Positions 24,678-32,966 of a stretch of 64,000 nucleotides of DNA are shown here, one piece after another. Source of the stretch: Heliomarina sp018223035 (lineage in GTDB: Bacteria; Pseudomonadota; Alphaproteobacteria; Rhodobacterales; Rhodobacteraceae); NCBI GenBank assembly GCA_018223035.1, contig JAAEZD010000016.1, positions 1 to 64,000 of the forward strand, given 5' to 3'. Each line of letters begins with the position of its first letter. Position 1 is the first letter of the stretch. A program made the translations under genes and the position numbers. The notes beneath the pieces are model-generated. The model was given only the letters and a program-made list of their open reading frames with translations. It searched no databases and was not told where the DNA came from.

Positions 24678-24702
24678 ATCGCTAAAATCCTAGCGATTTC
24701 TT
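24678..24702 (+). terminator. Probable terminator of dapB
   Basis: ATCGCTA (24678-24684) pairs with TAGCGAT (24691-24697) around a 6-nt loop, followed by TTTCTT. The stem is short, so termination may be partial and allow read-through into the small exported-protein gene. Confidence 0.55.
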
Positions 24703-24795
24703 GTCGCCCCGGTCCGATCTCTTTCGTTCGAAAGTGATCCGATTGGCGCTGTCATGCGTTTACCTGACAGATCCCGGCGATTTCGGAGGTATGCC

Positions 24796-25161
24796 ATGCG
24801 GATATTCAAAGAGTTTCTGCCAGCCCTGTTGTTAGGCGGCCTTGTCGCGATTCCGGTAAATGCCGAATACGCCAAGATAGATAAATTGAGCGAATTCAAC
24901 GAGGTGGTGCAGGGCAAGACCCTGACCCGCCCGCTTATACGGCTTCAGGTCACGCCTTCAGGGGCGATAAAGGGGCGTGGCGCTGCATGGGATGTCACCG
25001 GCAGCTGGAGCTGGCGTGACGGCTATTTTTGCCGCGACCTGAACTGGGGCGGCGACGATCTTGGGTATAACTGCCAAGAGGTCCGGGTGAACGGAGAAAA
25101 GATCCGCTTCACCTCGGACAAGGGCAGTGGTGATTCGGCGGAATTTAATCTGAAACCGTGA
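24796..25161 (+). CDS. Small exported protein of unknown function, downstream of dapB
   Basis: 121 residues. GGAGGT lies 5 nt before the ATG at 24796, which opens a signal peptide (MRIFKEFLPALLLGGLVAIPVNA, cleavage before EYAK). The mature part of about 98 residues is a compact beta-type sequence (GSWSWRDGYFCRDLNWGGDDLGYNCQEV) with two Cys that could form a disulfide. I do not recognise a characterised family; homologues beside dapB in Rhodobacterales are sometimes labelled dihydrodipicolinate reductase, but nothing in this sequence resembles that enzyme, so such a name would be an error of context. Likely periplasmic. Confidence 0.75.
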   Translation: MRIFKEFLPALLLGGLVAIPVNAEYAKIDKLSEFNEVVQGKTLTRPLIRLQVTPSGAIKGRGAAWDVTGSWSWRDGYFCRDLNWGGDDLGYNCQEVRVNGEKIRFTSDKGSGDSAEFNLKP

Positions 25162-25180
25162 ATTTGGGGGGGGTGATATC

Positions 25181-25213
25181 TGTACACCCCCTGTACACCC
25201 CCCGTGCATCGCC
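25181..25213. repeat. 11-bp phased TGTACA repeat array (locus 1)
   Basis: Two exact 11-mers TGTACACCCCC (25181-25191, 25192-25202) are followed by a degenerate copy CGTGCATCGCC (25203-25213) in the same 11-bp register. A G-run upstream (25166-25174) could pair with the CACCCCC to form a hairpin downstream of the exported-protein gene. A second array with the same unit length lies at 52349-52392. Confidence 0.75.
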
Positions 25214-25296
25214 AGACGTACCGAGGCCGGGTGAGGCACACGGATGTGCCACTGAGAGTTTCTGAAAAGTCTGGACGCCCGTGGCTGGCGCAGCGA

Positions 25297-25488
25297 TCAG
25301 AAATCGATGGCGAGGCCCTTTTTCTCCCAGTCGCCGTAGCGGACGGGTTCGGGACCGTCACGACCGCCAAGTTCCTTAGGGAGGTCAGGCTCGTAAGCGT
25401 CTGCCTTGCGGCGTTCCTCGGCTTCGGCGAGGGCGCGCAGCGCGGCGGGTGGCAGATCCTTGCGCGGGGATTCGGGGCTGTCGGTCAT
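25297..25488 (-). CDS. DUF1674 protein, SDHAF4-like succinate dehydrogenase assembly factor
   Basis: 63 residues ending in RYGDWEKKGLAIDF, the diagnostic tail of the DUF1674/SDHAF4 family. In mitochondria SDHAF4 binds the flavinylated SdhA subunit and promotes complex II assembly; bacterial members are presumed to act similarly in the cytoplasm. The N-terminal half is charged and probably disordered. It is divergent from the RsmB-like gene. No sdh genes are in the window. Confidence 0.88.
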   Translation of the reverse strand: MTDSPESPRKDLPPAALRALAEAEERRKADAYEPDLPKELGGRDGPEPVRYGDWEKKGLAIDF

Positions 25489-25545
25489 CGCTCTCTTCCT
25501 TTGCTCACCTGCCCTTGATATATGCGGGCCTTCGCCGGGGGCAAG

Positions 25546-26829
25546 ATGCAGGAGTATGCAGGGTTGACCGATGCCACGACCGACGCGCGCCGCAGCGCGA
25601 TCTATCTTCTCGATCAGATACTGGGTGAAAACCGCCTGATGTCGGAATGTCTCGCGGCGGGGGCGCTGGAACGTCTGTCACCGCAGGATCGCGCCCGGGC
25701 GCAGCGGCTGGCCACGGAAACCCTGCGGGGGCTCGAACGGGCCGACCGGCTGTTGCAGAAACACCTGCGCAAGTACCCGCCGCTGACGGTACGCAACGCG
25801 CTGCGGCTTGGCACGGTAGAGCTTGCCGGGGGCGAGGCCGCGCATGGGGTGGTCAATGCGATGGTCGAGATCGTGTCGCGGCACAAGCGGCACGGGGCGC
25901 TCAAGGGGCTGGTCAACGCGGTGCTGCGCAAGATGGCCGACACCGCGCCCGAGGCCTGGGGCAAGCTGCGCAACCCGCGCCTGCCCAAGTGGTTGCGCTC
26001 GCCGCTGGTTGCGGCCTGGGGCCCGGAAGCCGTGGCGGGCATGGAGCGGGCGCATTTCGCCGGGGCACCTTTGGACATTACTAAAAAGTCGGGCGCGAAG
26101 GTCGTTCTGCCCGGCGCGGTTGAACTACCGACCGGGTCGCTGCGGTTGGCCGAGGCCGGGCAGGTGACGGCCCTGCCGGGATACGACGCGGGCGACTGGT
26201 GGGTGCAGGACGCGGCGGCGGCCCTGCCCGCGCGGGTACTGGCGGCGCAGCCCGGGGAGAGCGTGCTCGACATGTGCGCCGCACCGGGGGGTAAAACGAT
26301 GCAACTGGCCGCCACCGGGGCGACGGTCACCGCGCTCGACATCTCCGAGGGACGGATGCGCCGGGTAAGGGAAAACCTTGATCGCGCCGGTCTGGAGGCC
26401 GAGCTGGTGGTCGGTGATGCGCTTGAACACGAGGGCAGCTACGACGCGATCCTGCTGGATGCGCCCTGTTCCGCGACGGGCACGATTCGCCGTCACCCTG
26501 ATCTGCCCCACGCCAAGGACGGGGCGGAATTCGGCGGGTTGATTGAGCTTCAGGCGCAGATGCTGGCGCATGCGTGGAGCCTGCTGAAGCCCGGCGGGCG
26601 GATGGTGTTCTGTACCTGCTCGCTTTTGCCGGATGAGGGCGAGGTACAGGTCGAAGAAGCGCTGGCAACCCATGATGACATGAGCGTGGATCGCGAGGCT
26701 TTGATGGTGCCCGGTGTCGTTTCCTCCTGGGTCACGGAAGAGGGCGGGTTGCGACTGCGGCCCGATTTCTGGGCCGACCGGGGCGGGATGGATGGATTTT
26801 ACATCGCCTGTCTGCGCAAGGCGGGCTGA
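25546..26829 (+). CDS. RsmB/NOP family class I SAM-dependent RNA cytosine methyltransferase
   Basis: 427 residues from ATG 25546, which is preceded by GGGGGCAAG; ATG 25522 is in frame but lacks a ribosome-binding site. The N-terminal ~135 residues look like a NusB-type RNA-binding domain (ARRSAIYLLDQIL, LRLGTVELAGGEAAHGVVNAMVEI). The C-terminal methyltransferase domain carries LDMCAAPGGKTMQLA (SAM site, ~240), LLDAPCSATGTIRRHPD (motif IV Cys, ~305) and VFCTCSLLPDEGE (motif VI Cys, ~355). The layout matches RsmB, which makes m5C967 in 16S rRNA, though paralogues exist. Confidence 0.92.
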   Translation: MQEYAGLTDATTDARRSAIYLLDQILGENRLMSECLAAGALERLSPQDRARAQRLATETLRGLERADRLLQKHLRKYPPLTVRNALRLGTVELAGGEAAHGVVNAMVEIVSRHKRHGALKGLVNAVLRKMADTAPEAWGKLRNPRLPKWLRSPLVAAWGPEAVAGMERAHFAGAPLDITKKSGAKVVLPGAVELPTGSLRLAEAGQVTALPGYDAGDWWVQDAAAALPARVLAAQPGESVLDMCAAPGGKTMQLAATGATVTALDISEGRMRRVRENLDRAGLEAELVVGDALEHEGSYDAILLDAPCSATGTIRRHPDLPHAKDGAEFGGLIELQAQMLAHAWSLLKPGGRMVFCTCSLLPDEGEVQVEEALATHDDMSVDREALMVPGVVSSWVTEEGGLRLRPDFWADRGGMDGFYIACLRKAG

Positions 26830-26882
26830 ACGCCACGGCAGCAGAGCGGTTTTGCAATTCCGGAAAAGATATCGGTGACTTG

Positions 26883-26916
26883 GAGCGTTTGACGCTCTAA
26901 CATGCCTGTCAAACGC
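26883..26916 (+). promoter_or_regulatory. Overlapping inverted repeats ahead of the heparinase-like gene
   Basis: GAGCGT-TTG-ACGCTC (26883-26897) forms one hairpin. The overlapping 9-mer GCGTTTGAC (26885-26893) has a perfect inverted copy GTCAAACGC at 26908-26916, giving a second, mutually exclusive fold. The site lies 22 bp before the ATG at 26939 and could be an operator or a leader-RNA switch. No known regulator motif was recognised. Confidence 0.45.
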
Positions 26917-26938
26917 CAAAGAGCGTGAGAGGCAGCGT

Positions 26939-28681
26939 ATGTTCACCCCCGAGACCCTGACGGGCCGAAAAACACGGTTCATGAACCGGCTGTACGCCCG
27001 TCTGAGCCGGCGCCAGAAAAAGGCGCGGGGGTTTGTTTCGTCGCCGGAGCCGCGCACGGTCGGCAGTTTTGCCAAGGGGCGGCAGCTGATCGCGGGTAAC
27101 ATCCTATTCGCCGGATATCTTGTCGAAAGCCCGGATACCGGGCTGTGGGAGGTCGATTCCCCCACCGTCGGTTTCGACGATGAACGCCACGGGTTCGCAT
27201 GGCTCGACGATCTGGCGGCGGTGGGCGACGGGCCCGCGCGGGTCAAAGCCCAGCAATGGCTTTGGGGCTGGATCGACAATTACGGCAGTGGGCAGGGGCC
27301 TGGCTGGACCCCGGCGCTGACCGGGCGGCGGGTGATCCGATGGATCAACCACGCGATTTTCCTTTTGAGGGGGCAGGACAGTGCCGAAAGCGACGCGTTC
27401 TTTCGGGCGCTGGCGCAGCAGGTGTGGTTCCTGTCGAAACGCTGGCATGCTTCGCCGCCGGGGCTGCCACGGTTCGAGGCGCTGACCGGGCTGATCTATG
27501 CGGGTCTGGCGCTGGAGGGGCACGAGGATCTGGCCGATCCGGCGGTCAGAGCGCTGGCGCAGGAATGCAAGCTGCGCATCGATGAGCAGGGTGGGTTGCC
27601 GACGCGCAACCCCGAAGAACTGCTGGATGTTTTCACTCTGCTGACATGGGCAACGGCCTCGCTGCACGAGGCGGGACGCGGTACGCCGCAGCCCCATACG
27701 GCGGCAGTGGCGCGGATAGCCCCCACGCTGCGCGCGTTGCGCCATGCGGATGGCGGTCTTGCTCGGTTCCATGGCGGCGGTCGCGGGCTGGACGGGCGGC
27801 TGGATCACGCGCTGGCGGCCAGCCATATCAAGCCGGATCATCCCAAGAGCCTGTCGATGGGCTATGCGCGGCTGAGCGCCGGGCGCACCAGCCTGATCGT
27901 CGATGCAAGCCCACCGCCAAAGGGCGATGCCTCGTATAACGCCCATGCCTCGACATTGGCGTTCGAGCTGACATCGGGGCGGCGGCCGCTGGTTGTCAGC
28001 TGCGGGTCCGGCGTATCATTCGGCGCGGAATGGCGCCGGGCAGGGCGGGCGACCCCGTCGCATTCGACGCTCTGCCTCGAGGGCTATTCCAGCGGGCGGC
28101 TGATGCCCGTGGGCAAGACCGGGGCGGTCGAGAATCTGATCGAGACTCCGACCCACGTTCCTTACGAGCTGGACGAAGATTCCGAGATGGTGCGGTTTCA
28201 GGGCGGGCATGATGGCTATCAGCGCAAGTTCGGGCTGACCCATGCGCGCACGCTTGAAATGTCGCACGACGGGCGCGGTCTGGTCGCCGAGGACATGCTG
28301 CTCGCGATGGAGCCTGCCGACAAGCGCAAGTTCGATCAGGCGATGGACAAGGTGGCGCTGGCCGGTCTGTCCTTTGCCATCCGGATGCATCTCCACCCGG
28401 ATGTGGATGCGACCGTGGATCTGGGCGGCGCGGCGGTGTCGATGGCGCTCAAGAGCGGCGAGATCTGGGTGTTCCGGCACAATAGCAAATGCGAACTGTC
28501 GCTGGAGCCGAGCGTCTATCTGGAAAGTGGACGGCTGAAGCCGCGCGCCAGCCGTCAGATTGTGCTGACGGGGCGGGCGATGGACTATGCCACGCGGGTA
28601 CGCTGGTCGCTGTCCAAGGCACATGACACGGCCATCGCGGTGCGCGATCTGGAACGCGACGAGTCGATGTACCAGCTCTGA
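26939..28681 (+). CDS. Heparinase II/III family protein
   Basis: 580 residues. An alpha-helical N-terminal half (about 1-290, Trp-rich, with WLWGWIDNYG and RRVIRWINHAIFLLRGQD) is followed by a beta-rich domain with GDASYNAHASTLAFELTSGRRPLVVSCG and ATPSHSTLCLEG, typical of heparinase II/III-like polysaccharide lyases (PF07940). Many Rhodobacterales carry such a gene directly before purH. No signal peptide is evident; the N-terminus is basic (RLYARLSRRQKKAR), so export is uncertain. AGAGG precedes the ATG. The real substrate, perhaps a capsule or envelope glycan, is unknown. Confidence 0.88.
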   Translation: MFTPETLTGRKTRFMNRLYARLSRRQKKARGFVSSPEPRTVGSFAKGRQLIAGNILFAGYLVESPDTGLWEVDSPTVGFDDERHGFAWLDDLAAVGDGPARVKAQQWLWGWIDNYGSGQGPGWTPALTGRRVIRWINHAIFLLRGQDSAESDAFFRALAQQVWFLSKRWHASPPGLPRFEALTGLIYAGLALEGHEDLADPAVRALAQECKLRIDEQGGLPTRNPEELLDVFTLLTWATASLHEAGRGTPQPHTAAVARIAPTLRALRHADGGLARFHGGGRGLDGRLDHALAASHIKPDHPKSLSMGYARLSAGRTSLIVDASPPPKGDASYNAHASTLAFELTSGRRPLVVSCGSGVSFGAEWRRAGRATPSHSTLCLEGYSSGRLMPVGKTGAVENLIETPTHVPYELDEDSEMVRFQGGHDGYQRKFGLTHARTLEMSHDGRGLVAEDMLLAMEPADKRKFDQAMDKVALAGLSFAIRMHLHPDVDATVDLGGAAVSMALKSGEIWVFRHNSKCELSLEPSVYLESGRLKPRASRQIVLTGRAMDYATRVRWSLSKAHDTAIAVRDLERDESMYQL

Positions 28682-28813
28682 TCGCGGCTTTTCCGGGCAT
28701 TTCGGGACAGATAGCGGCAAAGCGCCGCCAGATCGGTGCATTCGAGAGGTTCTATCCGGCGCAGAGATGTTCTATGCCCCGGCGCAACTGCTGCCAGATT
28801 CAGGAAAGTTGAT

Positions 28814-30403
28814 ATGAGCGATCTTCACCCCGTCAAACGTGCCCTTCTTTCGGTGTCGGACAAGACCGGCCTAGTTGAGCTTGGTCAGGCGCTTGCCGGG
28901 CGCGGCGTCGAACTGCTGAGCACCGGGGGCACGGCCAAGGCGTTGCGCGAGGCGGGGCTTGAGGTGAAAGACGTGGCCGAGATCACCGGTTTCCCAGAGA
29001 TGATGGATGGCCGGGTCAAGACACTGCACCCGATGGTGCATGGCGGGCTTTTGGCGCTGCGCGACAATGACGACCACGTGGCGGCGATGAAGGAACACGG
29101 GATCGGCGGCATCGACCTGCTGGTGGTGAACCTCTACCCGTTCGAGGCGACCGTCGCCAAGGGCGCGGATTACGAGACCTGCATCGAGAATATCGACATC
29201 GGCGGCCCCGCGATGATCCGCGCGGCGGCAAAGAACCACGATTTCGTCACCACCATCGTGGATGTCGAGGATTACGACGCGCTGCTGACCGAACTTGACG
29301 CGCAGGACGGCGCGACGACGTATGCGTTCCGTCAGAAGCAGGCGCAGATCGCCTATGCCCGCACCGCGGCCTATGACACGGCGGTCAGCACCTGGATGGC
29401 GGGGGAGCTGGGCGAGGCGACTCCGCGCCGCCGTTCCTTTACCGGCACCTTCAAGCAGGTCATGCGCTATGGGGAGAACAGTCACCAGTCGGCGGCGTTT
29501 TACGCCGATGGCACCGGCCGTCCGGGCGTGGCGACGGCGACGCAGCATCAGGGCAAGGAGCTGTCCTACAACAACATCAACGACACCGACGCTGCGTTCG
29601 AACTCGTGGCCGAGTTCGATCCGGCAGAAGGCCCTGCGGTGGCGATCATCAAGCACGCCAACCCTTGTGGCGTGGCACGGGGCGAGACGCTGATCGAGGC
29701 CTATCGCAACGCATTCGATTGCGACCGCACCAGCGCCTTTGGCGGTATCGTCGCGCTGAACCAGCCGCTGGACGAGGAAACCGCCAAAGCCATTGTCGAG
29801 ATCTTTACCGAGGTCGTGATCGCGCCCGGTGCCTCGGATGCGGCCAAGGCGGTGTTCGCGGCCAAGAAAAACCTGCGCCTGCTGACCACCGATGGTCTGC
29901 CCGACGTCAAGGCACCGATCACCACTTATCGGCAGGTGGCGGGCGGGATGCTCGTTCAGGACAAGGATACCGGCTATGTCGGGATGGATGACCTGAAGGT
30001 TGTCACCAAGAAAGCGCCGACAGATGAGCAAATGGCGGATCTGCTGTTTGCGTGGAAAGTCGCCAAGCACGTGAAATCCAACGCCATCGTCTACGTCAAG
30101 GACAAGGCCACCGTGGGTGTCGGCGCGGGCCAGATGAGCCGTCTGGATTCTGCGCTGATCGCCGCGAAAAAGGCCGAGCGTATGGCCGAGGCGATGGAAC
30201 TGCCGCAGCCGCTGACCATCGGGTCGGCTGTCGCGTCGGACGCGTTCTTTCCCTTTGCCGACGGGCTGATGGAGGCTGCCGCCGCCGGCGCAACCTGTGT
30301 GATCCAGCCGGGCGGGTCGATGCGCGATGACGAGGTGATCGCCGCCGCCGACGAGGCAGGCATCGCCATGGTCTTTACCGGCATGCGGCATTTCCGTCAC
30401 TGA
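28814..30403 (+). CDS. purH: Bifunctional AICAR formyltransferase/IMP cyclohydrolase
   Basis: 529 residues, the standard PurH length. The N-terminal cyclohydrolase (MGS-like) domain has RALLSVSDKTGLVELGQAL, LLSTGGTAKALREAG and DGRVKTLHPMVHGGLLA; the C-terminal transformylase domain has RYGENSHQSAAFY, IIKHANPCGVARG (~280) and a C-terminal FTGMRHFRH. It catalyses the last two steps of IMP synthesis. The start MSDLHPVKRALLS at 28814 follows AGGAAAG; the in-frame ATG at 28736 adds a non-homologous extension. Its stop overlaps the lspA start by one base. Confidence 0.97.
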   Translation: MSDLHPVKRALLSVSDKTGLVELGQALAGRGVELLSTGGTAKALREAGLEVKDVAEITGFPEMMDGRVKTLHPMVHGGLLALRDNDDHVAAMKEHGIGGIDLLVVNLYPFEATVAKGADYETCIENIDIGGPAMIRAAAKNHDFVTTIVDVEDYDALLTELDAQDGATTYAFRQKQAQIAYARTAAYDTAVSTWMAGELGEATPRRRSFTGTFKQVMRYGENSHQSAAFYADGTGRPGVATATQHQGKELSYNNINDTDAAFELVAEFDPAEGPAVAIIKHANPCGVARGETLIEAYRNAFDCDRTSAFGGIVALNQPLDEETAKAIVEIFTEVVIAPGASDAAKAVFAAKKNLRLLTTDGLPDVKAPITTYRQVAGGMLVQDKDTGYVGMDDLKVVTKKAPTDEQMADLLFAWKVAKHVKSNAIVYVKDKATVGVGAGQMSRLDSALIAAKKAERMAEAMELPQPLTIGSAVASDAFFPFADGLMEAAAAGATCVIQPGGSMRDDEVIAAADEAGIAMVFTGMRHFRH

Positions 30404-30915
30404 TGGGCAGGCCCGCGCTGATCTGGGCCGCTCTGGTCGCCTTTCTGCTGGACCAGGGCAGTAAATACGCCGTCGTGCATGGCATGGAGCTTGCGCGGCG
30501 GCACTGGATCGAGGTTTTCCCGCCGCTTTTGACCTTTCGCTACGGCGAGAACCGGGGGATCAATTTCGGGCTGCTCGACGGCAATTCAGAACTGGCACGC
30601 TGGGTGCTGATCGTCTTTTCGCTGCTGGTGGTCGTGGCCGTCGGCTGGTGGGTGGTCCGCACGCAGCGCGGCGTCTGGATGCAGGTCAGCGCTGGGCTGC
30701 TGATCGGCGGTGCGCTAGGGAATGTCGCCGACCGACTGATTTATGGCTATGTGCTCGATTTCCTGAACATGTCCTGCTGTGGCATCAACAATCCCTTTGT
30801 TTTCAATGTCGCGGATGTGTTCATCTTTGCGGGTGCCGCGGGGTTGATCCTGTTCGACAATCGCGACAAACCGGGTGCGGGCCCGCGCCGGAAGCCGGTG
30901 AAAAAGGGATCGTAA
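30403..30915 (+). CDS. lspA: Lipoprotein signal peptidase (signal peptidase II)
   Basis: 170 residues with four membrane helices. The two catalytic Asp blocks are present: GALGNVADRLIYGYVLDFL (~D110) and FNVADVFIFAGAAGLIL (~D138); the early DQGSKY and RYGENRGINFGLL are also family features. LspA cleaves diacylglyceryl-prolipoproteins at the inner membrane. Translation is coupled to purH by a TGATG overlap. The next gene encodes a lipoprotein that would be one of its substrates. Confidence 0.95.
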   Translation: MGRPALIWAALVAFLLDQGSKYAVVHGMELARRHWIEVFPPLLTFRYGENRGINFGLLDGNSELARWVLIVFSLLVVVAVGWWVVRTQRGVWMQVSAGLLIGGALGNVADRLIYGYVLDFLNMSCCGINNPFVFNVADVFIFAGAAGLILFDNRDKPGAGPRRKPVKKGS

Positions 30916-31001
30916 CGGAAAGAAGGGTCGCGAAAAACGTGTCGTGACCTGAGCGGCGGAATGGGGTAGAACCCCGACAAAGGACTGGCAGGAGAAGCGT
31001 C

Positions 31002-31508
31002 GTGCGGACAGCACTGGGGATCATTATAGTGGCACTGGTGGTGTCGGGCTGCTCGCAGAAGGGTCTGATGAACCTGCGCTCGGACAGCTATGGGCCGGAC
31101 GAATTCCTGATCCTGCCGAACAAGGAACTTGAGATTCCCGACAATCTGAACGCGCTGCCCGAACCGACTCCGGGCATGGGCAACCGGGTCGATCCCAATC
31201 CCAAGGCCGATGCGGTCGCCGCACTTGGCGGCAATCCGGCGACGCTGGGCCAGACCGCCGTGCCTTCGGGCGATGGCGCGCTGATCGCGCAGGCCAACCG
31301 CTATGGCACCCCGGGCAGCATCCGGACCGAACTGGCCGCCGCCGATGCGGAATTCCGCCGCCGCCAGTCGCGCGGCACGCGTATCCGCCTGTTCCCGGTG
31401 GATCGGTATCAGCAGGCCTATCGCCGTGAGGCCATCGACCCGTTCGAGATGAACAGCCGGTATCGCGCGTCGGGCTACATGACGCCGACCGCGCCGCCGG
31501 TCGAATAG
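31002..31508 (+). CDS. DUF3035 lipoprotein
   Basis: 168 residues starting at GTG 31002, eight bases after AGGAG. A lipoprotein signal peptide ends in the lipobox LVVSGC, so the mature protein is acylated on Cys17. The following LRSDSYGPDEFLILPNKELEIPDNLNALPEPTPG block is typical of the alphaproteobacterial DUF3035 family; related proteins have been linked to the outer-membrane assembly machinery, which I cannot confirm here. It lies between lspA and two M16 peptidase genes, a conserved alphaproteobacterial arrangement that hints at a role in the envelope. Confidence 0.87.
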   Translation: MRTALGIIIVALVVSGCSQKGLMNLRSDSYGPDEFLILPNKELEIPDNLNALPEPTPGMGNRVDPNPKADAVAALGGNPATLGQTAVPSGDGALIAQANRYGTPGSIRTELAAADAEFRRRQSRGTRIRLFPVDRYQQAYRREAIDPFEMNSRYRASGYMTPTAPPVE

Positions 31509-31622
31509 GCCCGGGCGGATCATCACGATCCGACGAGAAAAGATTACAAAATCGCAAGGTGTCTTGAACCTTTCATCGCGATACACAGGTTCAGCCTACA
31601 CCGCATGAAAGGACGTCCGAAC

Positions 31623-32966
31623 ATGTTGCGACATCTCGCGCCACTGGCTGCTGTCTTTGCGCTGGTTGCCCCTGCCTTTGGCGATACCGCCGAAGAGCCG
31701 GTTACGACCTATACCCTTGATAACGGCATGGAAGTCGTCGTGGTCGAGGACCACCGCGCCCCTGTGGTGCAGCAGATGGTCTGGTACCGGGCCGGGTCCG
31801 CCGATGAAACGCGGGGCGTGTCCGGCGTGGCGCATTTCCTAGAACACCTGCTGTTCAAGGCGACGGACAATCTGGAATCGGGCGAGTTTTCCGAGGTCGT
31901 CGCGGCCAATGGCGGCGAGGATAACGCGTTCACCAGCTATGATTACACCGCCTATTACCAGCGCGTCGCCGCCGACCGGCTTGAGCTGATGATGGAGATG
32001 GAATCGGACCGGATGAAGAACCTCCGCCTGAGCGAGAGCGACATCCTGACCGAGCGTGACGTGATCCTTGAGGAACGCAACCAGCGGACCGACAACAACC
32101 CGCGTTCTCTGTTTGCCGAACAGATGAACGCGGCGCAGTTTCTGAACCATCGCTATGGCACGCCGGTGATCGGCTGGCGGCACGAGATGGAGACACTGTC
32201 GCTGGAGGATGCGCTGTCCTTTTATGGCACCTATTACTCGCCCAATAACGCGATCCTCGTGGTCTCGGGCGACGTGGTGCCCGAAGAGGTGCTGGCGCTG
32301 GCCGAGCAATACTATGGCGTGATCCCGGCGAACCCTGACCTGCCGGAGCGTATCCGAACGACCGAACCACCGCAGACCGCCGCGCGTCGGCTGATCTACA
32401 AGGATGCGCGGGTTGCGCAGCCCTATGTCTCGCGCTCGTACCTTGCGCCGGAACGTGACCCGGGCGATCAGGAACGCGCCGCCGCGCTGACCGTGCTGGC
32501 CGAGATGCTGGGCGGCGGGACGACGTCCTTCCTTGCCGAAAAGCTGCAGTTCGATAACCCGACAGCGGTCTGGACCGGGGCGTTCTACAATGGCAAGTCG
32601 CTCGACAAGACAACATTCGACATGATCGTCGTGCCCAGCGACGGGGTCAGCCTGAGCGAGGCCGAGGCGGCGCTCGACGAGGCTCTCGCCGCCTTCATGG
32701 AGCGCGGTGTCGATATGGAGCAGCTTGAGCGGATCAAGATGCAGCTGCGTGCCTCGCAGATCTATGCCCGCGATAACGTGGATGGGATCGGCCAGCGCTA
32801 TGGCAGCGCCCTTGCCATCGGTCTGACGGTGCAGGACGTGCAGGACTGGCCCGATGTACTTCAGGCGGTGACGGCGGATGACATAATGCAGGCCGCGCGC
32901 GACCTGTTCCGCGAAGAATCCTCGGTCACCGGATGGTTGATGCGGGATACGGAGGTGACCCAATGA
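31623..32966 (+). CDS. M16 family zinc peptidase, catalytic partner
   Basis: 447 residues with signal peptide (MLRHLAPLAAVFALVAPAFG). The inverted zincin motif HFLEH (in SGVAHFLEHLLFKAT) with the downstream Glu region (ESDRMKNLRLSESDILTERDVILEER) shows an active M16 (pitrilysin-type) metallopeptidase. The start at 31623 is preceded by AGGA at about 9 nt; ATG 31605 has no ribosome-binding site. The stop overlaps the start of the second M16 gene (ATGA), indicating coupled synthesis of two subunits, which in this family form a heterodimer clamshell. Probably periplasmic. Confidence 0.92.
   Translation: MLRHLAPLAAVFALVAPAFGDTAEEPVTTYTLDNGMEVVVVEDHRAPVVQQMVWYRAGSADETRGVSGVAHFLEHLLFKATDNLESGEFSEVVAANGGEDNAFTSYDYTAYYQRVAADRLELMMEMESDRMKNLRLSESDILTERDVILEERNQRTDNNPRSLFAEQMNAAQFLNHRYGTPVIGWRHEMETLSLEDALSFYGTYYSPNNAILVVSGDVVPEEVLALAEQYYGVIPANPDLPERIRTTEPPQTAARRLIYKDARVAQPYVSRSYLAPERDPGDQERAAALTVLAEMLGGGTTSFLAEKLQFDNPTAVWTGAFYNGKSLDKTTFDMIVVPSDGVSLSEAEAALDEALAAFMERGVDMEQLERIKMQLRASQIYARDNVDGIGQRYGSALAIGLTVQDVQDWPDVLQAVTADDIMQAARDLFREESSVTGWLMRDTEVTQ

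Noticed and set aside
24737..24766. RpoE-like promoter before the small exported-protein gene
   Set aside because: TGATCC is present but the position 18 bp downstream reads TTTACC, which does not fit the -10 seen at rpoE.
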